Positions 1 to 6,590 of a stretch of DNA of 13,813 nt are shown here, in pieces. The notes beneath the pieces are model-generated. The model was given only the letters and a program-made list of their open reading frames with translations. It was not told where the DNA came from and did not search any database. Every line of letters begins with the position of its first letter. Positions within the stretch are counted from its first letter, which is position 1. The translations under genes were made by a program, and so were the position numbers. The DNA is from Ardenticatenales bacterium (GTDB lineage: Bacteria; Chloroflexota; Anaerolineae; Promineifilales; UBA4811), in NCBI GenBank assembly GCA_030667645.1, contig DAOUVM010000022.1, positions 1 to 13,813 of the forward strand. Reading direction: 5' to 3'.

Positions 1-1783
1 CCTCGGATCGGGCCTCAATGACTGACTGGATCATTGCCAGAAACTCGTCCACCGGTTTGGCCTTGAGATCCTCACCGGTGCGCAGGCGAACAGAGACCGC
101 GCCGGCCTCCACTTCCCGCTTGCCCACTATCAGCATGTATGGGGTCTTTTGCTCCTGTGCCTTGCGGATCTTGTTCCCCATCCGGTCGCCGGCATCATCC
201 ACCTCCACCCGCAGTCCGGCTGCCTTGAATTTCTTGGATATCTCCCAGCAATAGTCCAGTTGTTTGTCAGTGATGGGAATCAGAACCGCCTGCACGGGGG
301 CCAGCCAGACGGGGAACGCGCCACCGTAGAACTCGATCAGGATGCCCAGGAACCGCTCCAGGCTACCCAAGAGTGCCCGGTGGATCATGTAGGGCCGGTG
401 AGGCTGTCCGTCCTCGCCCACATACTCCATGTCGAATCGTTCGGGAAGGTTAAAGTCGAACTGGATGGTGGAGCACTGCCATTTTCGGTTGAGTGCATCT
501 CGGATGTTGAGATCGATCTTGGGGCCGTAGAACGCTCCAGCTCCTTCATCCACCTCGTATTCCAGTCCGCTTTTCTCCAGCACCTCCTGCAGAGCGGCCT
601 GGGCGGCGTCCCACTGTTGCTTTTCACCCACGCATTTCGCTGGCATTGTTGAAAGGTAGGCTATGAGATCCTTGAAACCAAAGCTGCGCAGGATGTACAG
701 GCAGAAATCAAGCACAAAGCTGATCTCTTCCGGCATCTGCTCGGGAGAGCAGATATGGTGGGCATCATCCTGCGTAAAGCCGCGGACCCGTAGCAGACCG
801 TGCAAAACGCCCGGGCGCTCGTAGCGATATACCGTACCCCACTCGGCCAAGCGGAGCGGCAGTTCTCGGTAGCTGCGCCGGCGGTTCTTGTAGATCAGAA
901 TATGAAATGGGCAGTTCATCGGCTTGACATAGTAGTCCTGACCATCCACGTCCATCGGCGAGTACATGCTCTCCTGGTAAAAATCGAGGTGCCCGCTCGT
1001 CTCCCACAGCGCTGCCCGGCCGATATGTGGCGAGTAAACGAGGTCATAGCCGGCCTTGATGTGCTCTTGTTTGCAGAACGATTCCGCAAGGTAGCGCAAC
1101 ATGCCGCCTTTGGGGTGCCAGAGCACCAGACCGCCGCCCAGGAGGTCTGGCTCCAGGCTGAACAACTCTAACTCTTTGCCCAGTCGGCGATGATCTCGCT
1201 TGCGTGCCTCTTCCAGTCGCTCCAGGTGAATCTGCAACTCCCCCGGCGTCTCCCATGCTGTGCCGTAGATGCGCTGGAGCATAGGACGGGTTTCGTCCCC
1301 GCGCCAATACGCTCCGGCCGTGCTCAACAGATGGATGGCGTCCGGATCCAGTTCGCCAGCGCTGGCAACGTGTGGTCCGCGGCACAGATCGCGGAATGAA
1401 TCGTGCTGGTAGGTAGAGATGATGACCTCGCCCTCCATCGGCTCGTCATCCATATCCACCTCGCCGGCCGCAAGCCTGTCAATCAATTCCAGTTTGTACG
1501 GTTGGTCGGCATTCAGTCGGCGCGCCTCTTCCAGGCTCACCTCCTGGTATTCAAAGGGGTGATCTTCCTGTATGATCTCCCGCATCCGGGCCTTGATTGT
1601 TTCCAGATCGCCCGGTGTCAGAGGCCGAGGGAGGTCAAAGTCGTAGTAGAATCCATCTTGGATGGGCGGGCCAATGCCCAGTTTTCCCTCAGGGAACTGC
1701 TCCAGCACCGCTTGCGCCATCACATGCGCGGTCGAATGGCGGATGCGATGGAGCCTATTCTCGTGGTCTGATTGGTTTGTCAT
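1..1783 (-). CDS. thrS: threonyl-tRNA synthetase, TGS-less, 3' end cut by the window edge
   Basis: Cytoplasmic class II synthetase that attaches threonine to tRNA-Thr. The frame is open from ATG at 1783 to base 2 (594 codons) and probably ends only a few residues beyond the window. The editing (N2) domain comes first, with both zinc/editing motifs visible: H16xxxH20 and C134xxxH138 (CRGPH). The catalytic core carries the three zinc ligands C291 (MNCPFH), H342 (DDAHH) and H468 (IHRALLGS); their spacing of 51 and 126 residues equals that of E. coli C334/H385/H511. Motif 2 (GLLRVRGFTQDDAH) and motif 3 (HRALLGSLERF) are intact, followed by the anticodon-binding domain. The N-terminal TGS domain of E. 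coli ThrRS (about 60 residues) is absent: the protein starts almost directly at the editing domain. The start is fixed by GGAGGAGA 6 nt upstream and by the T-box terminator just before it. Identity is secure. Confidence 0.97.
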   Translation of the reverse strand, partial: MTNQSDHENRLHRIRHSTAHVMAQAVLEQFPEGKLGIGPPIQDGFYYDFDLPRPLTPGDLETIKARMREIIQEDHPFEYQEVSLEEARRLNADQPYKLELIDRLAAGEVDMDDEPMEGEVIISTYQHDSFRDLCRGPHVASAGELDPDAIHLLSTAGAYWRGDETRPMLQRIYGTAWETPGELQIHLERLEEARKRDHRRLGKELELFSLEPDLLGGGLVLWHPKGGMLRYLAESFCKQEHIKAGYDLVYSPHIGRAALWETSGHLDFYQESMYSPMDVDGQDYYVKPMNCPFHILIYKNRRRSYRELPLRLAEWGTVYRYERPGVLHGLLRVRGFTQDDAHHICSPEQMPEEISFVLDFCLYILRSFGFKDLIAYLSTMPAKCVGEKQQWDAAQAALQEVLEKSGLEYEVDEGAGAFYGPKIDLNIRDALNRKWQCSTIQFDFNLPERFDMEYVGEDGQPHRPYMIHRALLGSLERFLGILIEFYGGAFPVWLAPVQAVLIPITDKQLDYCWEISKKFKAAGLRVEVDDAGDRMGNKIRKAQEQKTPYMLIVGKREVEAGAVSVRLRTGEDLKAKPVDEFLAMIQSVIEARSE

Positions 1784-2076
1784 TTTCGGTCTCCTCCAAA
1801 TGCCAAAAACCCCTCGCCACCTTGGGGCGAAGGGTTCCACGCGGTTCCACCCAAATTCGACCAGGGATTGCAGGAAACGCTCTCCCTAGTCCTCTGGAGC
1901 TGGTAACGGAGCTTGCCGGAACCCCATACTCGGCGTTTGTGCCTTTCACGGGCTCGCTCCCGGGTGGTTTTCCTGATCGCTCGTGCTGCGGGGGCTTGCA
2001 GTCTCCGGCGCCCCGCTCCCTGGCTGCCAATCGCGATCGGTACTCGTCCCGGTCAACGCTTTCTATTTTTCAGTTA
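1784..2076 (-). promoter_or_regulatory. threonine T-box riboswitch leader of thrS
   Basis: A leader of about 290 nt separates the thrS promoter from its start codon. It has the expected T-box order: a structured stem I region, a specifier loop, the T-box core and a terminator. The likely specifier is ACC at 1966-1968 (minus), followed by A in the context AAAACCACCCGGGAGC. It reads as a Thr codon and matches the downstream gene. Known logic of the family: uncharged tRNA-Thr pairs with the specifier and the T-box, stabilises the antiterminator and lets transcription reach thrS. The specifier is inferred from local context and codon identity; no full stem I fold was computed. Confidence 0.88.
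1802..1852 (-). promoter_or_regulatory. T-box antiterminator/terminator of thrS
   Basis: On the minus strand, the T-box core GGGTGGAACCGCG lies at 1840-1852. Its TGGA would pair with the NCCA end of uncharged tRNA-Thr, predicting U as discriminator base. The following CCC (1832-1834) can pair back to the GGG of the T-box, forming the antiterminator. Alternatively it is the first part of a 9-bp terminator stem (CCCTTCGCC at 1826-1834 with GGCGAGGGG at 1810-1818, loop of 7) followed by TTTTT at 1805-1809. The two folds share bases and exclude each other, the standard T-box switch. The terminator ends 18 nt before the thrS ATG. Confidence 0.93.
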
Positions 2077-2081
2077 CCCGA

Positions 2082-2109
2082 ATTATAGCTGGCGTGGGTG
2101 TCTTGTCAA
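2082..2109 (-). promoter_or_regulatory. sigma70-type promoter of the thrS T-box leader
   Basis: Minus strand: -35 TTGACA at 2104-2109, 16-bp spacer, -10 TATAAT at 2082-2087. Both hexamers are perfect consensus. Predicted transcription start is near 2075, which places the whole T-box in the transcript. It lies downstream of the tRNA-Val terminator, so thrS is transcribed independently of the tRNA. Confidence 0.85.
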
Positions 2110-2177
2110 CTTGACTGGCGAGGGCTGCTCTCCTTCCTTCCATCTGACGAGAGCGTGGATATCACAGGGGGGGCGTC

Positions 2178-2206
2178 AACGAGAAACTGGCATCTAGAGA
2201 TGCCAG
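2178..2206 (-). terminator. Rho-independent terminator after tRNA-Val
   Basis: Minus strand: an 8-bp perfect stem CTGGCATC / GATGCCAG with loop TCTA (2187-2206), followed by the T-rich TTTCTCGTT (2178-2186). It begins 11 nt after the tRNA discriminator base, the expected place for the end of a monocistronic tRNA transcript. Confidence 0.75.
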
Positions 2207-2217
2207 CCTGGGAATAG

Positions 2218-2291
2218 TGGGCGATACAAGACTTGAACTTGTGACCTCATGCATGTCAAGCATGCGCTCTAGCCATCTGAGCTAATCGCCC
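2218..2291 (-). tRNA. tRNA-Val (anticodon GAC)
   Basis: A complete 74-nt cloverleaf is visible on the minus strand. The acceptor GGGCGAT pairs perfectly with ATCGCCC (discriminator A at 2218). The D stem is GCTC/GAGC, the anticodon stem CATGC/GCATG with loop TTGACAT, the variable loop AGGTC, and the T stem ACAAG/CTTGT with loop TTCAAGT. Anticodon GAC (2255-2257) reads GUC valine codons. The 3' CCA is not encoded, so it must be added after transcription. Confidence 0.97.
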
Positions 2292-2301
2292 ATCGCGATA
2301 C

Positions 2302-2329
2302 ATTATACCCCAACCCGGACGTTTGGCAA
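2302..2329 (-). promoter_or_regulatory. promoter of tRNA-Val
   Basis: Minus strand: -35 TTGCCA at 2324-2329, 16-bp spacer, -10 TATAAT at 2302-2307. The predicted start near 2295 leaves a 5' leader of only about 4 nt before the mature tRNA at 2291. Confidence 0.82.
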
Positions 2330-2349
2330 GATTCGGTTCCGGCCTTTGT

Positions 2350-2494
2350 ACAAGAGTTCGGACACAATCGGTTCCTCCGACCACGTAGAGGTATTGGGGG
2401 ATGTGTGCAGGGCGCTTCGCGCCCTGCACACACCCCCCGCCCACCGTTTTTTGGAGGCCAGTAGGCGGAGAATGGCGATTGTCCGAACTCTTGT
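2350..2494. repeat. long imperfect palindrome, MITE- or REP-like
   Basis: The outer arms 2350-2370 (ACAAGAGTTCGGAC...) and 2476-2494 (its reverse complement) match except for a 2-nt insertion. Nested at the centre is a very stable hairpin at 2395-2439: 14 continuous base pairs around the loop TTC (2416-2418), one mismatch (A2401/C2433), then five more G-C pairs. The material between outer arms and central hairpin is also partly complementary. A run of T at 2445-2450 follows the hairpin on the plus strand, but no plus-strand gene precedes it. It fills most of the 298-bp gap between the tRNA promoter and the peptidase stop. It holds no supportable ORF. Confidence 0.75.
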
Positions 2495-2589
2495 CTGAAC
2501 ATCAGTCGGTTGTGCGGAGCGCCGGAGATGCTCTTCACCGCATGAGGTTCGACAGCGGGCAAACCATTAGGCGCGCGGCAGCATGATGG

Positions 2590-4224
2590 CTACTGCTCAA
2601 CAGCCAGCCACTGTTGGTACAGATCGCCCAAATCCTGTCCCGATAGCTGATCGATCACCGCCAGCAGGTCTGATCCACTGGCTATCCCGTACCTGTATGA
2701 GTTGAAATAGGTCTGCAAGAGTGCGAAAAAGGTCTCGTCCCCCACTCTCTGCCGCAGAGCGTGGAAAAACAGTGGGCCCTTGGCGTAGACAATGGCTCCA
2801 TAGTCGGATTCGGCATACGCAGCAACTGGCCGGGAAATCAGATCATCGTTCGCGGTTCCGGCCACCTCTTGATAACGGGCCTCGAACACCTCTTTGACCG
2901 CCCCGTCCCATCCTTCGCGGAACTCGTAGAACAGCGCTGTACTGTACTGGGTGATCGCTTCGTCCAACCACGGCTCATCCTGCTGATCGTTTCCCACCAG
3001 GCTGTACCACCACTGATGCCCTACTTCATGCACTGTGGCCCACTGAAAAAACCCTCCGGTCTGGTCATAATTGCTGATCGGCAAGACAATCAAGCCTGGG
3101 TATTCGATCCCTCCCGCAGTGGTCGGCGTGGCAACGGCATCAAACTCGGCAAAGGGGTACGGGCCAAATGTCTCATTGAAGTAGTCCAGTGATTCCGCCA
3201 CCCAGCCAAGCACTCGCCGGCCGCCGGCCGCATCCTCTGGCAGATAATAAGAGTTGACCTCGATATCCTCCACCCACTGAGTGACAACCTCAAAGCGGGG
3301 GCTGAGGACCATCATAAAATCACGCATTGGCCCGCTGACCAAGCGCCATCTGTCCCAGCCATCTGTCCCAGCCTGCCGGTCGGCAGTTGATCCGCTGGCG
3401 ACGACGATCCAGCCGGTCGGGACTGTCGCCTGCACCTGGAACAGCGCCGTATCGCTAAAGACCGCATCGCCATAGGGAACGGCGTACTCGATGTTCCAAC
3501 CGGCGGCGCAATTGCCATAGAGAGAGCAATTCTCCTGGTCATAGGCCGGGACAAGTGGGAAAAAGTTGGCGAGCGCGATCACATCCTGATCGTGGATGAA
3601 CTGGGCATATCCCTCCCCAGCCATCTGAGGCACACGGACGCTAAAGTCGAGCTCTATTTTCACTTCTTGCCCTGGCAGCAGCGGGGATGGTAGCGGCACG
3701 CGCAGAGCGGACTCGGCCACTTTTAGGATAGCCGTCGCCTCCTCGTCTGCGACGCGTACGTTGCTGATGGTCATTTCCCCGCCATAGCCCGGCAAATTCG
3801 GAAAGAGTCGAAAGTAAACTGCCTCCAGAGGAGAAGAGTCATTGTTCACATAACGGACGACTTGCTGGCCGCGAATCATGGATTGGTCGGGATCCACCGT
3901 CACCTCTATCTTGTATTGAGAAACTGGGCCGATGGCTGTCAAATCATCCACAAAGGCCGGCCGCATGGCAGGGGCATAGAGGGCGAATGAGTTGCCTACC
4001 TCTGGCTTCTCTGTTTCGGTCGGTGTCGGCAAGGGGGATGAAGTGATGGCCAAAGTCACGGTAGGAGTGACTATTGTCTCCTGGGTTGGCTCCGAGACTG
4101 GGGCTGTGGTCGGCTTTGGAGGAGTGGCGGTGGGAGTAGTCGTCGGTTCGGGGGAACTGCACCCGGCCGCAGTGGCAAGCACTAGAAACAGAGCAACGAC
4201 GCTGGTTTTCTGTGATACGTCCAT
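2590..4224 (-). CDS. M1-family zinc metallopeptidase, predicted lipoprotein
   Basis: Predicted extracytoplasmic, lipid-anchored aminopeptidase-type enzyme of 544 residues. ATG at 4224 is chosen over the in-frame ATG at 4320 because it starts directly with a lipoprotein signal peptide: MDVSQKTS, a hydrophobic stretch, then lipobox TAAGC with C22. A Thr/Pro-rich linker (about 23-75) follows. The M1 beta-rich N-terminal domain spans roughly 100-330. The catalytic domain has the zinc site H399-E400-V-G-H403 followed 18 residues later by E422 (WLDE), the gluzincin pattern. The GxMEN substrate loop appears as GGIEYPG (371-377), with Tyr in place of Asn. The C-terminal helical domain of large M1 enzymes is missing. 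The stop is TAG at 2590-2592. It lies 111 nt downstream of the radical SAM gene on the same strand and may be co-transcribed. Substrate unknown. Confidence 0.9.
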   Translation of the reverse strand: MDVSQKTSVVALFLVLATAAGCSSPEPTTTPTATPPKPTTAPVSEPTQETIVTPTVTLAITSSPLPTPTETEKPEVGNSFALYAPAMRPAFVDDLTAIGPVSQYKIEVTVDPDQSMIRGQQVVRYVNNDSSPLEAVYFRLFPNLPGYGGEMTISNVRVADEEATAILKVAESALRVPLPSPLLPGQEVKIELDFSVRVPQMAGEGYAQFIHDQDVIALANFFPLVPAYDQENCSLYGNCAAGWNIEYAVPYGDAVFSDTALFQVQATVPTGWIVVASGSTADRQAGTDGWDRWRLVSGPMRDFMMVLSPRFEVVTQWVEDIEVNSYYLPEDAAGGRRVLGWVAESLDYFNETFGPYPFAEFDAVATPTTAGGIEYPGLIVLPISNYDQTGGFFQWATVHEVGHQWWYSLVGNDQQDEPWLDEAITQYSTALFYEFREGWDGAVKEVFEARYQEVAGTANDDLISRPVAAYAESDYGAIVYAKGPLFFHALRQRVGDETFFALLQTYFNSYRYGIASGSDLLAVIDQLSGQDLGDLYQQWLAVEQ

Positions 4225-4270
4225 TGCGTTGTGCGCGTACCCACCCCCAAGGTTGACCGGGTTTGCCTTG

Positions 4271-4299
4271 ATCGGCCGCTCTCGGAGAGAGCGGCCGAT
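4271..4299. repeat. 13-bp perfect GC-rich hairpin between two minus-strand genes
   Basis: ATCGGCCGCTCTC (4271-4283) and its exact reverse complement (4287-4299) flank a 3-nt loop. It lies between the radical SAM stop (4336) and the peptidase start (4224). No T-tract follows on either strand, so it is not a standard intrinsic terminator. It could partly terminate, mark an RNA processing site or protect an mRNA end. It also argues against the upstream start at 4320, which would put the hairpin inside the coding region. Confidence 0.7.
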
Positions 4300-4335
4300 A
4301 TCTGGCGTACCTCCAGCCATTGGGGAGGTGGACCT

Positions 4336-5922
4336 CTAAAGGGTGCTGATCACTGGCTTGGGGAAAAGTCTCTGAAGGAATTCCAGGTAGGCGCGAGAAT
4401 GTGGCTGGCGCAGCCACTGTCGGAGGTGACGGCGAGCATAGAGTCGCAGCGCTGGCACCGCGAACATGGCTGTTAGTCGCTCTCTGCTCTCCCGACTGAG
4501 CGTCTGCACAAAGGTGGCCCGCACGTCTGGCCAGCGAGCAGGCCACAGGCTCAGCAAAGCCATGCGGGGTAACTGCAACCGCAAGCGACGCTCCCGCCAG
4601 GCCAAACTCAGCAGGAAGGGCAGATTCCGGACTATGTTGATCAGAATCTGCCGGCCAGCCCGGCGTGATGAGTAGAAGCGGGCCATGGCTCGATAGGCGG
4701 CCAGTTGCAGTTCGTAGGGAGTCATCTTGGCCGGCTGAATCACACAGTGATGACCATCGAAGAGAGACCAGTCCCGATTCAGTATGCGGCCCTGGGCCGT
4801 CAACCGATCCCAGAAGGCAGTGCCGGGACAGGGGACAAGCAGCAGGAATTGGACAGTATCAATCTCGTTCTCGATGGCAAAGTCAACGGTCAGTTGGATG
4901 CTCTCTGCATCGTCAGCGTCCGAGCCGAGAACAAACATGCCATGTACTCGAATGCCATAGGCGTGAAAGGCGCGGATGCTATCCTGGATGTCGGTCACGT
5001 TCTGCTGTTTGTTGTAGAGTGCCAATGTCTTTGGATTGGCGGATTCAAAGCCGCAGTAGACCATCCTGCAACCCGAGTCGCGCATCAACTGCAATACCTC
5101 TGTATCCCATTCCCTCGTTCGCTTGTCTCGGTAGACCGCGTCGGCACGAACCTGCGCCGACCAATTCGGCGTTACTCCTCGCTGGATCATGCGGCGCAAC
5201 AGCTCCTTTGTGTGACGCTTGTCAACCACAAAGTTGTCATCATAGAAGAAGACGTTCCCCTGGTCCCGGTAGTGCTCCAATTCATCGAGCACTGCTGCTA
5301 CTGACCGGGTGCGCACGCGGCGACCGAACATGGCGACCACGCTGCAGAAATCGCAGTTGAATGGACACCCCCACTGTGTCATGATGGGGATATTGGTCAT
5401 CCGTTCGTGCCCCACAATGAGGCTGAGATCTGGCGGCGGCAGTGCGGTGAATACTTCTGGCGAACAAGGCGGCCGGTCGGGGTTGTGCACCTTGTGGCCA
5501 CCGGTGTGGTAGGAAAGGCCGAAAACCGTCTTCAGCTCCAGCTCTCCTCTCAGCGCAGCCACCAGTTCTATAATGGTTGTTTGCCCTTCCCCTCGAACCA
5601 CATAGTCGCAATGGTCCAACGCCTCGTCGGGCAAGAACGTGACGTGGGAGCCGCCGATGACGGTTGGCACGTTCTCTTGGCGCAAAGGTGCTGCCAGGGC
5701 GTAGGCAACCGGAGCCGTGGTGGTGGTGGCGGAAAAGCCCACCAAATCGGCTGACAAAACGTCGGTCCAGTTGATGGAAGCCAGTTGTTCTACATAGATT
5801 CGCACGTCATGGCCAGCGTCAGCCAAAACGCGACCGACTAGAGGCAACCCCAGACGGGGCAGCAAAGCTCGATCAAATACGTTAATCCCAGTCGGCTTGG
5901 GCTCAATCAGCCGGATCTTCAT
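4336..5922 (-). CDS. B12-binding domain radical SAM protein
   Basis: A 528-residue cytoplasmic enzyme predicted to use cobalamin and a [4Fe-4S] cluster with S-adenosylmethionine. The N-terminal third is a cobalamin-binding Rossmann fold (PLVGRVLADAGHDVRIY, then GGSHVTFLPDEALDHCDYVV and RGEG). The radical SAM cluster motif is C186-PFN-C190-DF-C193 in the context QWGCPFNCDFCSV. The tail contains PCPGTAFWDRLTAQGRI and YDD/DGHH-type segments similar to the C-terminal extension (DUF4070-like) of this class. ATG at 5922 is chosen because AAGGAGG lies 8 nt upstream; an earlier in-frame ATG at 5964 has no such site. Members methylate or rearrange unactivated carbons in lipids and natural products. 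Nothing nearby identifies the substrate: its neighbours are a peptidase and an unknown protein. Confidence 0.9.
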   Translation of the reverse strand: MKIRLIEPKPTGINVFDRALLPRLGLPLVGRVLADAGHDVRIYVEQLASINWTDVLSADLVGFSATTTTAPVAYALAAPLRQENVPTVIGGSHVTFLPDEALDHCDYVVRGEGQTTIIELVAALRGELELKTVFGLSYHTGGHKVHNPDRPPCSPEVFTALPPPDLSLIVGHERMTNIPIMTQWGCPFNCDFCSVVAMFGRRVRTRSVAAVLDELEHYRDQGNVFFYDDNFVVDKRHTKELLRRMIQRGVTPNWSAQVRADAVYRDKRTREWDTEVLQLMRDSGCRMVYCGFESANPKTLALYNKQQNVTDIQDSIRAFHAYGIRVHGMFVLGSDADDAESIQLTVDFAIENEIDTVQFLLLVPCPGTAFWDRLTAQGRILNRDWSLFDGHHCVIQPAKMTPYELQLAAYRAMARFYSSRRAGRQILINIVRNLPFLLSLAWRERRLRLQLPRMALLSLWPARWPDVRATFVQTLSRESRERLTAMFAVPALRLYARRHLRQWLRQPHSRAYLEFLQRLFPKPVISTL

Positions 5923-6027
5923 CCGAGTCCTCCTTGTAAGTTGAAACGCCATCGAACCAGCCAAGTACGTTGCTGGACGGTGGATAGGCAGGTTGAGCTG
6001 AGTTAGTAGGGTAGGAGAACCGATTGG

Positions 6028-6495
6028 TCAGGCTGGCAATGGACGTTTGAGGTGAGTCCTCCCTGCCGCGGCGGGCAAACCGGGTCCGGAGGTTTCTGGG
6101 GAAAGGAACCGATCATGCCTTTTCGAGTCACCGGGGTTGAGTGAACGTGGATTGCCGGAGGTCACCAACTGTAGGATGAGCCCGACACAGAGTTCAAAGA
6201 GGACCCAGGTGAGGATGGATTCATCCAGAGTACGTGCTTGCCGCAGAGTACTGATGGCCTCGAGGAGTCTGCCGGGCCCAGCAGTCAAATGCAGGTGGGG
6301 GGCAGCGGCCTGAAGTTGGCGCAGACGGCCGACGCTGCGAGCGATGAGTGAATCAGCCACACTGCGGGGGGTGTTCTTGTTTCCGCCCTCAATCAGCCCC
6401 AGCGAGATGCCAAGAGGCAGTGCATAACCGAGGTTGGCCAGATACTGGGTCATAGCCTTCCCGGCCAGAGTGCCAGCGACCGACGATGGAAACAT
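6028..6495 (-). CDS. hypothetical protein with two hydrophobic segments, leaderless mRNA
   Basis: Not recognised. The frame encodes 155 residues from ATG at 6495 to TGA at 6028-6030. Visible are a hydrophobic stretch near residues 19-36 (LANLGYALPLGISLGLI), a basic middle part (RSVGRLRQL), a second hydrophobic stretch near 96-111 (TWVLFELCVGLILQLV) and a polar, Pro/Arg-rich tail. This may mean a small membrane-associated protein, but no family is claimed. The reason to accept it as a gene is its promoter: consensus -35 and -10 boxes with the -10 ending 6 nt before this ATG, so the transcript should begin at or next to the start codon. It is divergent from holB and lies 105 nt upstream of the radical SAM gene on the same strand. 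Confidence 0.62.
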   Translation of the reverse strand: MFPSSVAGTLAGKAMTQYLANLGYALPLGISLGLIEGGNKNTPRSVADSLIARSVGRLRQLQAAAPHLHLTAGPGRLLEAISTLRQARTLDESILTWVLFELCVGLILQLVTSGNPRSLNPGDSKRHDRFLSPETSGPGLPAAAGRTHLKRPLPA

Positions 6496-6501
6496 GCCCA
6501 G

Positions 6502-6529
6502 ATTATAATCAGGATTGCCAGAGAGTCAA
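6502..6529 (-). promoter_or_regulatory. promoter giving a leaderless mRNA (hypothetical gene)
   Basis: Minus strand: -35 TTGACT at 6524-6529, 16-bp spacer, perfect -10 TATAAT at 6502-6507. Six nucleotides (6496-6501) separate the -10 from the ATG at 6495, so the predicted transcription start coincides with the start codon and leaves no room for a ribosome binding site. Confidence 0.8.
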
Positions 6530-6555
6530 ATCAGTGAATCGGCAAATCCACTCAC

Positions 6556-6584
6556 TTGCCCCCTGGGCTCGTTGCTACTACAAT
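6556..6584 (+). promoter_or_regulatory. promoter giving a leaderless mRNA (holB)
   Basis: Plus strand: -35 TTGCCC at 6556-6561, 17-bp spacer, -10 TACAAT at 6579-6584. Six nucleotides (6585-6590) separate the -10 from the ATG at 6591, the same geometry as the divergent promoter on the other strand. No Shine-Dalgarno-like sequence lies before the ATG. Confidence 0.72.
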
Positions 6585-6590
6585 TCCTTC

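Noticed and set aside
149..652. Long plus-strand ORF (167 aa) opposite thrS
   Set aside because: It is antisense to the strongly conserved ThrRS frame, shows no family features and has no ribosome site.
2395..2450. Central hairpin plus T-run as a plus-strand intrinsic terminator
   Set aside because: No plus-strand gene precedes it, and 6 nt or more of GC-rich sequence separate the stem from the T-run. It is better described as part of the palindrome.
4225..4320. N-terminal extension of the M1 peptidase from ATG 4320
   Set aside because: The extension would place 32 non-hydrophobic residues before a clear lipoprotein signal peptide and would include a perfect hairpin.
3944..4546. 200-aa minus-strand ORF spanning the peptidase start and the radical SAM end
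   Set aside because: It runs out of frame through the conserved tail of the radical SAM gene and the lipoprotein signal, and its composition is Arg/Ser/Pro-rich and unlike a protein family.
4665..5360. 231-aa plus-strand ORF with Arg/Ser-rich sequence
   Set aside because: It is the antisense shadow of the radical SAM protein, including its CxxxCxxC region.
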